64,000 nucleotides of DNA from Sinomonas terrae (lineage in GTDB: Bacteria > Actinomycetota > Actinomycetes > Actinomycetales > Micrococcaceae), in assembly GCF_022539255.1 (NCBI RefSeq), contig NZ_JAKZBV010000001.1, forward strand, positions 3,906,001-3,970,000, written 5' to 3'. Positions 25,978-34,523 of this stretch are shown piece after piece; within the stretch, counting starts at the first letter, position 1; every line of letters begins with the position of its first letter. The position numbers and the translations under genes are program-made. Under the pieces are notes generated by a model. That model saw only the letters and a list, made by a program, of their open reading frames with translations. It did not search any database and was not told the origin of the DNA.

Positions 25978-26165
25978 CGCGGCCACGGGTTTCCTTCCTC
26001 TTGACGGGCAGATGCTTCGGGCCGCGTCGCGGCCGGCGTCGGCCCGGGTGAAGGTCACTCCGAGGCATTACTGTGATGGGCCACAGCCCAGGGCTGGGCA
26101 GTCTTCTGATCAAGCCATTCGGTGTGGGCCGGGCGGCGCCGGCTGCCAACCCCCGGACTGGACAA
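25978..26165 (-). ncRNA. Candidate bridge RNA region of the IS110 element
   Basis: In IS110-group elements the bridge RNA is made from the noncoding end upstream of the transposase. This 188-base stretch has no credible gene. Short complementary segments (for example GCCGCG/CGCGGC near 26021-26033 and AGCCCAGGGCTGGGC near 26085-26099) could form stem-loops. No target- or donor-binding loop could be matched by eye with confidence. The call rests on family knowledge and position. Confidence 0.28.
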
Positions 26166-26355
26166 TTCACTAGGAAGGGCCCACGGGGGGCCAGCGTTTG
26201 ATTGAGTCACAGCCCGGGGGAAGACGACCAGCTTCTACCCTGCCAGCCGGTCCCGGACCAGCCATACCGAGCCTCACAGCGTTTGGTGCCCGACACGCCT
26301 GTGCAAGGGCGGATCGGGCAGTCAAAGACGGTCGGAATCCGGCGACGGCGAGTGG

Positions 26356-26579
26356 ACCCTGCGGACGTGACGGCGCGAGCGGGCCCAACCCTGCAGACGT
26401 GACGGCGCGAGCGGGCCCAACCCTGCAGACGTGACGGCGCGAGCGGGCCCCACCCTGCAGACGTGACGGCGCGAGCGGGCCCAACCCTGCAGACCTGACG
26501 GCGCAAGCGGACCCGACCCTGCAGACGTGACGGCGCGAGCGGGCCCAACCCTGCGGAAGTGACGGAGCGAGCGAGGCGG
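26356..26579. repeat. 32-bp tandem array, seven copies
   Basis: Seven head-to-tail units of exactly 32 bp start at 26356, 26388, 26420, 26452, 26484, 26516 and 26548. Each begins ACCCTGC and contains GTGACGGCGCGAGCGGGCCC; the first and last differ at a few bases and the fifth has CTGACGGCGCAAGCGGACCC. The unit core is the same as that of the 53-bp array at 24207-24783 and of the hairpin at 41945-41996. With no spacers it is a minisatellite-like array, not CRISPR. Confidence 0.92.
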
Positions 26580-26658
26580 GCGCAAGCAGGGCCTGCACGG
26601 TCGAGGACCGCACCCCCTGACCCGCTCTTCAGGATCGGCGCTCCCCCGTCATCGGCGT

Positions 26659-27651
26659 TCAGACGTCGCGGAGGTGCGGATTGCGGGAACCGTAGTACTC
26701 AGCAAGTCTCGCCAGTCCATCGTCGAGCGAGACCGCGGGCACCCAGTCGAGGAGCTCGCGGGTCTCGCGCTGGTCGAACCAGTGGGCGGTGGAGAGCTGC
26801 TCGGCAAGGAACTTGGTCATGGGCGGCTCCTCTTTCCGCCCGGCCCAGGTCCAGAGCCTCTCCACCACCGCACCCGCGGCCCGTGCCACCCCACCCGGCA
26901 CAGACCACGACGGCGCGGGGGCGCCACCTGCAGCGCAGATGCCTGCAAGTAACTCGCCGACAGGCCGGGGCTCTCCGTTGCTCACCACGAGAGCCCTACC
27001 GTGGATGTGTTCCATGCGGTGCAGCGCGGCGACGATGGCCGAGGCGGCATTGTCCACGTAAGTGGTGTCGATGAGGGCCGCACCCGCGTCGAGCAGGGGC
27101 AGACGACGACGGCGGGCGCGCTCCAGGACCCGTTCCACCAGCTGCGTGTCGCCGGGGCCCCACACGATGTGGGGGCGGACGGCGACGACCCGGAATTCCG
27201 GCGTGTCCTCCGCCAGCGCGAGCAACTCGGCCTCCGCCTTCGTGCGGGAGTAGTCGCCGTGCGCCCGCTGCGGGTCAGCTGGCTGCGCGCCCAGCCCGGC
27301 AATGGCAGCGCCCGAGTTGGCCACGGACGGGGAGGAGACGAACACGAAGTCCCGCACCCCGGCTCCGCGGGCGCAGCGGAGCAGCCGGTGGGTCCCTTCG
27401 ACGTTCACTTCGTCGAACTCTGCGGCACGGCCAGTGAAGGAAACCTTCGCCGCCAGGTGGATGATTCCTTCTGCGCCTTGGACCGCCGCCCGGACCGCTT
27501 CATCGTCCGTGACGGACCCACAGAAGTCAGCAGCGCCGTCGACTCCTGATGGGCGCCGCTGGAACGTCGTCACGGCATGGCCCTGACGGACCAGAAGGCC
27601 GGCCACTTCCCGCCCGAGCAACCCGCTCGCGCCGGTGACGAGGACCCTCAT
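26659..27651 (-). CDS. oleD: OleD, NAD(P)H-dependent 2-alkyl-3-ketoacid reductase of olefin synthesis
   Basis: 330 aa extended short-chain dehydrogenase. It has the Rossmann motif VTGASGLLGREVAGLL at the N-terminus, IIHLAAKVSFTG, and the YSRTK (YxxxK) active site. It reduces the beta-keto acid made by OleA to the beta-hydroxy acid. The ATG at 27651 overlaps the oleBC stop (ATGA), the last step of the oleA-oleBC-oleD run. Similarity to 3-beta-hydroxysteroid dehydrogenases alone would be ambiguous; the gene order decides the call. Confidence 0.88.
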   Translation of the reverse strand: MRVLVTGASGLLGREVAGLLVRQGHAVTTFQRRPSGVDGAADFCGSVTDDEAVRAAVQGAEGIIHLAAKVSFTGRAAEFDEVNVEGTHRLLRCARGAGVRDFVFVSSPSVANSGAAIAGLGAQPADPQRAHGDYSRTKAEAELLALAEDTPEFRVVAVRPHIVWGPGDTQLVERVLERARRRRLPLLDAGAALIDTTYVDNAASAIVAALHRMEHIHGRALVVSNGEPRPVGELLAGICAAGGAPAPSWSVPGGVARAAGAVVERLWTWAGRKEEPPMTKFLAEQLSTAHWFDQRETRELLDWVPAVSLDDGLARLAEYYGSRNPHLRDV

Positions 27652-30332
27652 GGCTCTCCCGGACGGCCGCCGGCCAGGACCCGTGAAGCCCAGCGGGACA
27701 GGCGGGTCCTGTCGATCTTGGCGTTGTGCCGGATGTCGGTCGGCTGTGCGGGGACCACGAGCACAGCGGAGACCTCGACGCCAGCCTCGAGGGCCGCCGA
27801 GCGGACGCGCCCGGCGAGCTGGGGGGCAGCGGGCCCGGCCTTTCGGGCGGGAGGCAGGGTCTCGACGACGGCGACGACGGCCTGCGTCCCTGCCGGTCCG
27901 ACTCCCGTGATGGCGGCCAACCGGACGCAGGCCAGGCGTTCGATGGCCTGTTCGGGGCCGACCGGGGTCACGACAGCACCGGGCGCCGTCACGACATGGG
28001 CGAGACGTCCCTCCACCCATAGGCGGCCAGCGGCGTCGAAGTGCCCCACGTCGCCAGTGCGGTGCCAGCCGGGCAGACTGCTGCTCCCCCGCTGGGTCAG
28101 CCAGAGCCTGTCGTACGCTTCCTTGACGTGTGGGGCGCTCACCAGAATCTCACCGGTCACGCCGGCGTCCGTCACGGGATGAGTCCCGGGTGCGGTGCCG
28201 TCGGCGGCCAAGGGGACGACGGCGACACGGGCGCCATGCACTGGCCTTCCCACGCACACGCCGTTGCCCGCTCCCGCCACGGTCCCGGCAGCAGCCTCGG
28301 CATCTGCCGCCTGTATTTCTTCGAGGCTGACATCCGTGACCGGCAGCGCCTCAGTCATGCCGTAGGGGGTATGCAGCGTGGCCCGCGGCAGCAGCCGCTG
28401 CACCTCCGCCAGAAGCGGTTCCGGGACGGGCGCCCCGGCGGACAGCAGCAACTCGACGCGTTGCAGTGCTCTATGCCCCACCTCGCTCAGGCCATCGCGC
28501 GTGGCGAGGACGTTCCGCAGAGCAGCGGGCGAGGCGAAGACCACGGTGGCGTCGATCGCCGCGGCGGCGTCCGCGAGCGCGCGGGCCGTCAGGGTGCGGG
28601 GCGCCGTGACGTCCATGGCCGGCGTCACCGAAACCGCTCCGAGCGCGGGGCCCAGCAGGGCGAACGGGGCGAAGCCCGCCACCAGCCGGGCGCCGGGAAA
28701 GATCCCGAACGTCTTGGCCACCGTGTCCCGCATCGCGGCCAGCTGCAGATGGGTGTAGAGCACGCCCTTTGCAGGGCCGGTGGAGCCGGAGGTGAACAGA
28801 ACGGCCGCTGGGGCACTCGGGTCCACATTCGGCATTGGGCACTCTGTGCCGAGTTCAGCCCCAGACCGGGCCAGTGCGGCGAGGGAGGTCTCGACGCCCA
28901 GAGCGCGGCCGACGGCGGGCGGGAGGTCCCGGACGCTGATCCGCCGTCCCGGCCAGCCGAGCACCCGGGCGGCAGCCAGCGCCTTGTCGATTCCTATGAG
29001 GAAATCAGGCGTCGCCCCCTTCACCGCGCGGCTCAGGCCCTTGGTTCCCAATCCGGCGTCGGCCACTACCACCACGGCGCCCAGCCTGAGGCAGGCGTAG
29101 AGGGCTACGGTCAGATCCACCCCTGGCGGAACCATGAGGCTCACGCGGCTGCCGCTTCCCACCCCGGCTTCCCGCAGCCCCGCGGCGAGGTCAAAGATGT
29201 TCCGGTCCAGCTGCCGCCAGCTGAGCGAGCGGGTGGGGGTGCCATCCGGCGCCATCTCGGTGATGGCGGTGTCTCCTCCGGACTGGCTCGCTGCCTGCTC
29301 CCCGAGCAGGTCCCAGAGGGGCCGGAATCCCGACGGCTCGGACTCAGCCGCCTGCCCCTGACCGGCGCGCGGCGCGGGCTCCGCCGTCGGCGAGTCACTG
29401 CGACTGGTGTGCCCGGCGAGCCACTCGAAAAGGGGTGTGGCAATGTCCCGGTCTTCCGCGACCAGGTGCCCGGCGCCTTCGAAGCGATGCACTTCGGCGT
29501 GCGGAAACCTGCCGATGAGGTCCTTGAGGTACCGGTCGGAAAAGATGGGATCCCGCGGGCCCCAGAGCATCAGAGCAGGCACCTTCAGCCCGCGAACCCC
29601 CTCCGCTACATCGCTGAGGGTCCGGAAGCTCGGATGGGAAGCATCCACCGGAATATCAGCAACAAAATTCCCCACCCCGGCCCTCCGATCGGCTCCGCGG
29701 TAGGGGGCCATGTAGGCCCTTCGGATCTCTGACGGCAGTGGAGGCCTCGCCAAGGCGTGGGTCACCCGCAGAAAGGCGTCCGTCGTCGTCGTGCCCCACC
29801 CGTGCACGGCAGGGTGCAAGGCGAGCCGCAGGGCGGGCGGAATTTTGGAACCGACGGGCTGGTGGACGGCCGTGTTGGTGAGCACCACCCCGGCGAGGTG
29901 CTGCGGGTGCGCCAAGGCCCAGCCCAGGCTCACCACCCCGCCCCAATCGTGGCCCACCGTGACGACCGGGCCGTCCACGCCCAGAGCGTCGGTGAGGTCG
30001 CCGAGGTCATTGATCCGGTCGCCCAGACGCCGGAAGGTGCCGGTGCGCTCCGAGTAGCCCATGTCGAGTTGGTCCACGGCAATGACGCGCCACGGATGTG
30101 CCGGGTCCGATCCTGCGGCCAGCAGCCTCCGCCAGAGATAGGACCAGGTCGGGTTGCCATGGACACACAGGAGAGTGCCCTTTGGGACGAGGCCCCGACG
30201 GGAGAGCTGGGCGGCGTTGTCCAGCAAATGCCAGCGGCGCATTGTGCCAGGCGCATCGACGGCTGAGGTGGACTTGACGAGGATCGTCCGGGACCACTCT
30301 GGATCGAGCCCCGGCCAGTTGCTGCCTACCAA
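27648..30332 (-). CDS. oleBC: OleBC fusion: beta-lactone decarboxylase (alpha/beta hydrolase) plus AMP-forming beta-lactone synthetase
   Basis: 894 aa from a TTG at 30332 that overlaps the oleA stop; no better start exists without running far into oleA. Residues 1-330 are an alpha/beta hydrolase related to haloalkane dehalogenases, with the nucleophile Asp in VGHDWGGVVS and the acid/His region GAGHLVAEDRD. A Pro/Ala-rich linker follows. Residues 370-890 are an acyl-CoA-synthetase-like domain with the P-loop FTSGSTGPAKGVLYTH and HTPYGMTEALPV. OleC closes the beta-hydroxy acid to a beta-lactone and OleB decarboxylates it to the cis-olefin. The OleBC fusion is the known arrangement in Micrococcus-type actinobacteria. 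Confidence 0.92.
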   Translation of the reverse strand: MVGSNWPGLDPEWSRTILVKSTSAVDAPGTMRRWHLLDNAAQLSRRGLVPKGTLLCVHGNPTWSYLWRRLLAAGSDPAHPWRVIAVDQLDMGYSERTGTFRRLGDRINDLGDLTDALGVDGPVVTVGHDWGGVVSLGWALAHPQHLAGVVLTNTAVHQPVGSKIPPALRLALHPAVHGWGTTTTDAFLRVTHALARPPLPSEIRRAYMAPYRGADRRAGVGNFVADIPVDASHPSFRTLSDVAEGVRGLKVPALMLWGPRDPIFSDRYLKDLIGRFPHAEVHRFEGAGHLVAEDRDIATPLFEWLAGHTSRSDSPTAEPAPRAGQGQAAESEPSGFRPLWDLLGEQAASQSGGDTAITEMAPDGTPTRSLSWRQLDRNIFDLAAGLREAGVGSGSRVSLMVPPGVDLTVALYACLRLGAVVVVADAGLGTKGLSRAVKGATPDFLIGIDKALAAARVLGWPGRRISVRDLPPAVGRALGVETSLAALARSGAELGTECPMPNVDPSAPAAVLFTSGSTGPAKGVLYTHLQLAAMRDTVAKTFGIFPGARLVAGFAPFALLGPALGAVSVTPAMDVTAPRTLTARALADAAAAIDATVVFASPAALRNVLATRDGLSEVGHRALQRVELLLSAGAPVPEPLLAEVQRLLPRATLHTPYGMTEALPVTDVSLEEIQAADAEAAAGTVAGAGNGVCVGRPVHGARVAVVPLAADGTAPGTHPVTDAGVTGEILVSAPHVKEAYDRLWLTQRGSSSLPGWHRTGDVGHFDAAGRLWVEGRLAHVVTAPGAVVTPVGPEQAIERLACVRLAAITGVGPAGTQAVVAVVETLPPARKAGPAAPQLAGRVRSAALEAGVEVSAVLVVPAQPTDIRHNAKIDRTRLSRWASRVLAGGRPGEP

Positions 30333-31378
30333 ACGATTTCCACCATGCCGGTGTTCAGCCCGGAGCCGACGCCCATGCACAAGACCCTGTCCCCCGCGGT
30401 GAGCGACTGCGCCTCGGCCGCAAGCGTCATGGGGAGAGAGGCCGGCCCCACGTTGCCCCAGTACGGGAACGTGATCGGGACCCTGTCCGGGTCAAGATCA
30501 ATAGCCTTGATGATCGCCTGGGTGTGGGCGTTGCTGACCTGATGCGTGACGTAGCGGTCCATGGCGGCCCAGTCCCACTCTGGCTGGGCTTCGCGCCAGG
30601 CTTCGACGACGAGCTGGAGGCCACCGTCGAGCAGGCCCTTCGCGTCAGTGGTCATGCCGTCGACGCCCCCCACGCACAATTCGTGGTGCTCAGTGCCGGC
30701 ACGCATCACGCCGCCGAGAAGCCGGTGACCTCCGGGATGCGCATCCGCCGGGCCCAGGACTGCCGCGGCGGCCCCGGATCCCAGCGTGAGCGTGGCGAAC
30801 TCCCGGTTGAATTCCTCACGCGTAGTCTCGGGCCGCTGCAATCGTGCCAGAGTGGTTTCCTGGACGGCTTGGGAGTCCTCACCGTTGACGATCACGGCGT
30901 ACTTGATCTGCCCCGCGTCGATCATGTTGGCCGCCAGGATCATGCCGTTCACGAATCCAAGGCAGGCGTTGGCGAGGTCGAAGTTCATGGCCGACGACGT
31001 CAGGCCCAGTCGGTGGTGGATCTTCACCGCCACGGACGGCTCGAGGTTGCGCCGCGTGACCGAGGTGTTGATCAGCAGGCCGACCTGGGCAGGTTCGACG
31101 CCGGCCTCGGCGAGTGCCTTCGCGCCCGCTTCGATTGCGGCGTCATCGAATGACGTCCCTGCGGCCCACCATCGACGGTGCGTAATGCCCGCAACACGCT
31201 CAAGCAGCCGGGGCGGGAACTTCAGCCGCTGCAGGGTCGCGGCCAACTTGTGGTCGAAATCCGTGGAACTCACGATCCTCGGAGCTTCGACACTGCTCAC
31301 CGAAAGCAGCGTGGTGTTGGTGTGCCGGAAGGTCGCGTTCCCTGCCAAGTCAAGCCCCTGTTCGTTTCCGTGCTGCAT
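30326..31378 (-). CDS. oleA: OleA, thiolase-fold head-to-head acyl-CoA condensing enzyme
   Basis: 350 aa, related to 3-oxoacyl-ACP synthase III. The active-site Cys is residue 139 in DLANACLGFVNG, the His is about 279 in YVTHQVSNAH and the Asn about 309 in PYWGNVGPAS. These correspond to C143, H285 and N315 of Xanthomonas OleA. OleA joins two fatty acyl-CoAs head to head into a 2-alkyl-3-keto acid, the first committed step to long-chain internal olefins. It is the first gene of the operon; no clear promoter is visible upstream. Confidence 0.92.
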   Translation of the reverse strand: MQHGNEQGLDLAGNATFRHTNTTLLSVSSVEAPRIVSSTDFDHKLAATLQRLKFPPRLLERVAGITHRRWWAAGTSFDDAAIEAGAKALAEAGVEPAQVGLLINTSVTRRNLEPSVAVKIHHRLGLTSSAMNFDLANACLGFVNGMILAANMIDAGQIKYAVIVNGEDSQAVQETTLARLQRPETTREEFNREFATLTLGSGAAAAVLGPADAHPGGHRLLGGVMRAGTEHHELCVGGVDGMTTDAKGLLDGGLQLVVEAWREAQPEWDWAAMDRYVTHQVSNAHTQAIIKAIDLDPDRVPITFPYWGNVGPASLPMTLAAEAQSLTAGDRVLCMGVGSGLNTGMVEIVW

Positions 31379-31675
31379 TCATGCCGTGACTGTACCCACA
31401 GAAGTGCAAGCCCAAGACAGAAGCGCAAGCCCAAGAGCTTAACTATGCCGGTACGAACCGCTCCCTGCCTATTTTCCGACCCGGTGCTTCTGGACCCGGA
31501 TCAACAAGCGGGGCGTCCCGATCTACAGCGTGGCCCTCGTCGCCCCAGCGCTTCCACAAGGGCGAAGCCTTCAAGAAGGGCTCACGGAACGTTGGCCGGC
31601 ACTACAAGCGGCTCAATCTCGTGATCGAGACCGGCTCCACCACCGTCTTCGCGATGGGACGGAGAATGGTCCAGA
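31379..31675. other. Intergenic stretch between the SRPBCC gene and oleA
   Basis: About 300 bases without a gene I can support. It begins with a short A/G-rich direct repeat (CAAGCCCAAGA and AGCGCAAGCCCAAGAG near 31408-31440). Further on, two plus-strand frames give short protein-like pieces (WTRINKRGVPIYSVALVAP, then in another frame RFHKGEAFKKGSRNVGRHYK) that could be the remains of one gene, which I cannot identify. Confidence 0.35.
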
Positions 31676-32391
31676 TCAGGCGTAGATCTGGGCCAGCCAC
31701 TCCGTGAACGCTGAGGTGTTCTCCTCGGCCCGCGCTGCGCGCTCCTCGGGAGAGGCCGAATCGAGCGAGAAGTCGTGAACCGTGAGGCCCACCCGGTCCC
31801 CGAAGGCGTTGCGGCCGAAGACGCGCACCATCGCATCCGCAGTCCGGAGCCCGAGGAAATTCTCGTTCCGGAAGTCCACGGTGGTCTCGACGGCGATGGG
31901 CGCAGACGCGCCGAGGCCTGGCAGTTCGAGCTCGCGCTTCTCGCCCTCGATCGTCCCGTCGAGGCCCAGCTGAAGCGCTTGAACGCATCCGCTTCGGCAG
32001 CTGCGTCAGGGCCGCGGACATCGCTGAACGCGACAGCGCGGCCGATGAAGTGCTCGAGATACTGCCCAAGGGTGTGGTGGTAGAAGACGGTGTGCTTGGC
32101 TGCGCCGTCGTACTGCTGCTCCCAGTTGTCGGTCATGACGCCCGAATGGACGTAGTGCAGCTCGGCGCCATCCGGCCCCGGCGTAATCACGTGCTCGAGC
32201 TGGTTGTACCAGCCGTTGGGACCCTCCATCCGCGACACGAGATGGGTGGGGTACTCATCGACGGTCCGGACAGCGGGCCATTGGTCGGTCGGGAACATCC
32301 ACGATGCGGTGTCGTCGGTAACTGCTTGCCAGATCTGCTCCGGCGTGGCCCGGAGGACGCCGTCGTGGACGATCGTGAATTCGTGGTTCAT
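31676..32391 (-). pseudogene. SRPBCC (AHSA1-like) protein gene with single-base frameshift
   Basis: The ATG at 32391 overlaps the ArsR-type stop (ATGA). The frame reads as an SRPBCC/START-like protein (MNHEFTIVHDG, RATPEQIWQAVTDDTASW, GWYNQLEHVITPG) to DAFKR near 31980. There one base is missing. In the next frame the protein continues as QLGLDGTIEGEKRELELPG, then VDFRNENFLGLRTADAMVRV and a natural end at ALTEW-type residues AFTEWLAQIYA. Both halves look well conserved, so the defect is recent or a sequencing error. ArsR-SRPBCC pairs are common regulator/effector operons. Confidence 0.78.
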
Positions 32392-33029
32392 GGCTGAATC
32401 TCCTGGCTTTCTGATGATGACAGGGACTGGCCCTGTTGACGGCGAGGATCCTTCTTGAGACTGGGATGAAGTGCGACGATGACGCGATGTGCTCGGCCGC
32501 CCGGCGCCTCCGCGTCGTGGTACTTCGTGGCGAGCCGGGCGACGTCCGCGGCCAGCTCCTCGGCAAAAGCAGCCCGGGACGCTGCGGATGCGAAGGTGAT
32601 CTCGCCCTCGACCGCAAAGGTCGCAAGCTGCTGCTTTGCCGCAGCTGCCCCCATGATGAGTCGCCCGACCTCGTGGACCATGCGCGAGGCGAGCGCGAGC
32701 AGCCAATAGGCGCTGAAGCGGTCACGGTAGCGCGTGGGATCCGGCTCGACGGCTGCCAGCGCCGCTGGCGAGATGACGTAGGAGGCCGCGGTTGCTTGGA
32801 GCACCCGCTCCATGACGTTGCCCTTGCGGCGCTCCTCGACAAGCTCGATGAGGCCGTGCTCCTCGAGGGACCGCAGGTGATAGTTGATCTTCTGCCGCGG
32901 GAGGCCGACCTTGGCAGCGAGGCCCGCAGCAGACGAGGGCGTTGCGAGCTCCCGAAGGAGCCTCGCCCGGAGTGGGTCGAGGCTGGCCGCCGCTGCAGCG
33001 GGATCCTCGATCACGACTACGTCTTGCAT
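32388..33029 (-). CDS. ArsR/HTH_20-type transcriptional regulator
   Basis: 213 aa from the ATG at 33029 (MQDVVVIED); the longer frame to 33065 lacks support. The winged helix is in DPLRARLLRELATPSSAAGL, then KVGLPRQKINYHLRSLEEHG, followed by IELVEERRKGNVMERVLQA, the wing. The rest is an alpha-helical C-terminal domain of unknown ligand. Its stop overlaps the start of the SRPBCC gene, so they form one unit. No metal-binding Cys motif (ELCVCDL-like) is present, so metal sensing is unlikely. Confidence 0.82.
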   Translation of the reverse strand: MQDVVVIEDPAAAAASLDPLRARLLRELATPSSAAGLAAKVGLPRQKINYHLRSLEEHGLIELVEERRKGNVMERVLQATAASYVISPAALAAVEPDPTRYRDRFSAYWLLALASRMVHEVGRLIMGAAAAKQQLATFAVEGEITFASAASRAAFAEELAADVARLATKYHDAEAPGGRAHRVIVALHPSLKKDPRRQQGQSLSSSESQEIQP

Positions 33030-33181
33030 GCCTCCAGTTTGGGTTCCGACAAATCTTTTTGTCAAGGCTGTTTTTGCTTTCGGTGCGCTCCGGCCCGCTT
33101 CTGGGCCCCCTGGAGGCGTGGCTGGGCGCGACGCGCCGACTTCTGAAGTGATTGGGAAAACACAACCGGGCGGGAGCGGGG

Positions 33182-33616
33182 CTACTGCTCCTCGAGCGTC
33201 TGCTTCAGCTCCCGATACTGCTCGGGCGTGATCTCGCCGCGCACGAGACGCTCATCGAGGATGCGCCGGGCTCGACTGCGGCCAGGAGGGGGAGGAACCG
33301 GCTGAATCGGAGCGGTGGGCATGGGTGCCACCGGATCAGGCGCGGAATTGTCGGGAGCGGTGGCGGTGGAATCGGCAAAGCCTCCGGGGGAAGGCGGCCC
33401 GGGCGGATACTCCCCGTGCGGGTACTGCCCAGTCAGGTACTGTCCCGGCGGATGGCCGGGCATAGGCGGCACCCCGGGCGGGACGTTCCCCTGGCCGTGC
33501 CATGTCTGATGGGTGAACAGCCGCACGGCGATCACCACGAGCAGGGCAATGACGATCAGGAGCAGGATCGCGACGAAAAGACCGCCGCCCATGCCCATTC
33601 CGCCCCAGGGAAGCAT
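33182..33616 (-). CDS. SHOCT-domain membrane protein
   Basis: 144 aa from the ATG at 33616 behind GGAGG. A Gly/Met-rich start (MLPWGGMGMGGG) leads into one membrane segment (LFVAILLLIVIALLVVIAV). A long Pro/Gly-rich linker follows, and the C-terminus is a SHOCT motif (RRILDERLVRGEITPEQYRE). SHOCT tails are thought to mediate oligomerisation or membrane-linked interactions. It is divergent from the response regulator gene 190 bases away. Specific function unknown. Confidence 0.77.
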   Translation of the reverse strand: MLPWGGMGMGGGLFVAILLLIVIALLVVIAVRLFTHQTWHGQGNVPPGVPPMPGHPPGQYLTGQYPHGEYPPGPPSPGGFADSTATAPDNSAPDPVAPMPTAPIQPVPPPPGRSRARRILDERLVRGEITPEQYRELKQTLEEQ

Positions 33617-33806
33617 CGAAACCTCCAGGCTCGAACCACGTCGCGGGGCGTCCGCCAGCGCCGGATCGGGCTGTCGTGACGCCGAAGCGCCGTGATGCCA
33701 GAGTAAGTCCGACAGCCCTAAGTCCCTAGCCCCCAGCCCTTGCCAGGTACAGAATGAGGCCACTGGCCCGAAGTCGGGACCAGGTTGGGGCAGACGGAGG
33801 AACACC

Positions 33807-34491
33807 GTGGAACGGGATGCAGCACGGAAAATGCAGGGTCAGGAGCCTTCGAAAAAGCTGCGGGTCTTCATCCTCGACGACCACGAACTCGTGCGCCGCG
33901 GCCTGCAGGAGCTGCTCGAAGACGAGGGATTCGAGGTCGTGGGAACGTCTGGCAGCGCCGCGGAAGCAGCGCGGCGAATCCCGGCGCTCCACCCGGACGT
34001 CTCGGTCCTGGACGTGCGGCTGCCCGACGGAACGGGAATCGAGGTCTGCCGCGACGTGCACAGCGTGGACCCGTCACTCCCCTGCGTGATGCTCACGAGC
34101 TACGACGACGATCAGTCCCTCCGCGGTGCGATCCTCGCCGGCGCGAGCGGGTATGTGCTCAAGGAGATCCGCGGGACGGATCTCGTTTCCGCTCTCCGCC
34201 GTGCAGCTGCAGGCCAATCGCTCTTCAGTGCAGAGGCGAGGGCAAAGGTGCTCGGCAAACTGACGCCGACGCGCAAGGTGGACCCGCGGCTCGCCCTGCT
34301 CAGCCCGCAGGAGCGGCGCGTCCTCGACGCTTATCGGCCAAGGCCTGACGAACCGTGAGATCGGCAGCGAATTGTTCCTCGCTGAGAAGACGGTGAAGAA
34401 CTATGTCTCCTCCCTTCTCGCGAAGCTCGGCTTCGAGCGGCGGACTCAGGCTGCACTGTTCATCGCCCGGAATCACCCGGCAGCGCATTAG
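33807..34491 (+). pseudogene. DosR/DevR-like NarL-family response regulator, frameshifted before the HTH
   Basis: The receiver domain is intact: acidic pair LDDHE (D24/D25), phospho-acceptor D69 in SVLDVRLPDG, Thr/Ser in MLTSYDDD and K119 in GYVLKEI. Its wording closely follows mycobacterial DosR. At about 34329 one extra base ends the protein after RRVLDAYRPRPDEP (183 aa). In the next frame the NarL-type helix-turn-helix continues perfectly as LIGQGLTNREIGSELFLAEK, then TVKNYVSSLLAKLGFERRTQ to a stop at 34491. Without the shift the protein would be about 227 aa. As read, it cannot bind DNA. A sequencing error is possible. No sensor kinase is adjacent. Confidence 0.82.
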
Positions 34492-34523
34492 ATACCCGCA
34501 CTGCCTCAGCTACCCGCGCTGTC

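Larger units (their letters stand above)
24784..26165 (-). mobile_element. IS110-family insertion element (ends not defined)
   Basis: The transposase gene (24901-25977) is flanked by about 115 bases on its 3' side and a noncoding stretch of nearly 190 bases on its 5' side before other repeats begin. IS110 elements usually lack terminal inverted repeats and target duplications, so the exact ends cannot be read from the sequence alone. The bounds given are the limits of sequence not belonging to the arrays or the noncoding spacer beyond. Confidence 0.5.

Noticed and set aside
26356..26579. CRISPR-like array with 32-bp period
   Set aside because: All seven units are near-identical over their full length; nothing plays the part of a spacer.
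31440..31675. Plus-strand gene beside the SRPBCC gene
   Set aside because: Protein-like pieces occur in two different frames, without start or recognisable family; reported only as intergenic content.
33716..33790. Possible DosR box upstream of the DosR-like gene
   Set aside because: Only one half-site (GGGACTT on the minus strand) is recognisable; the second half is missing.
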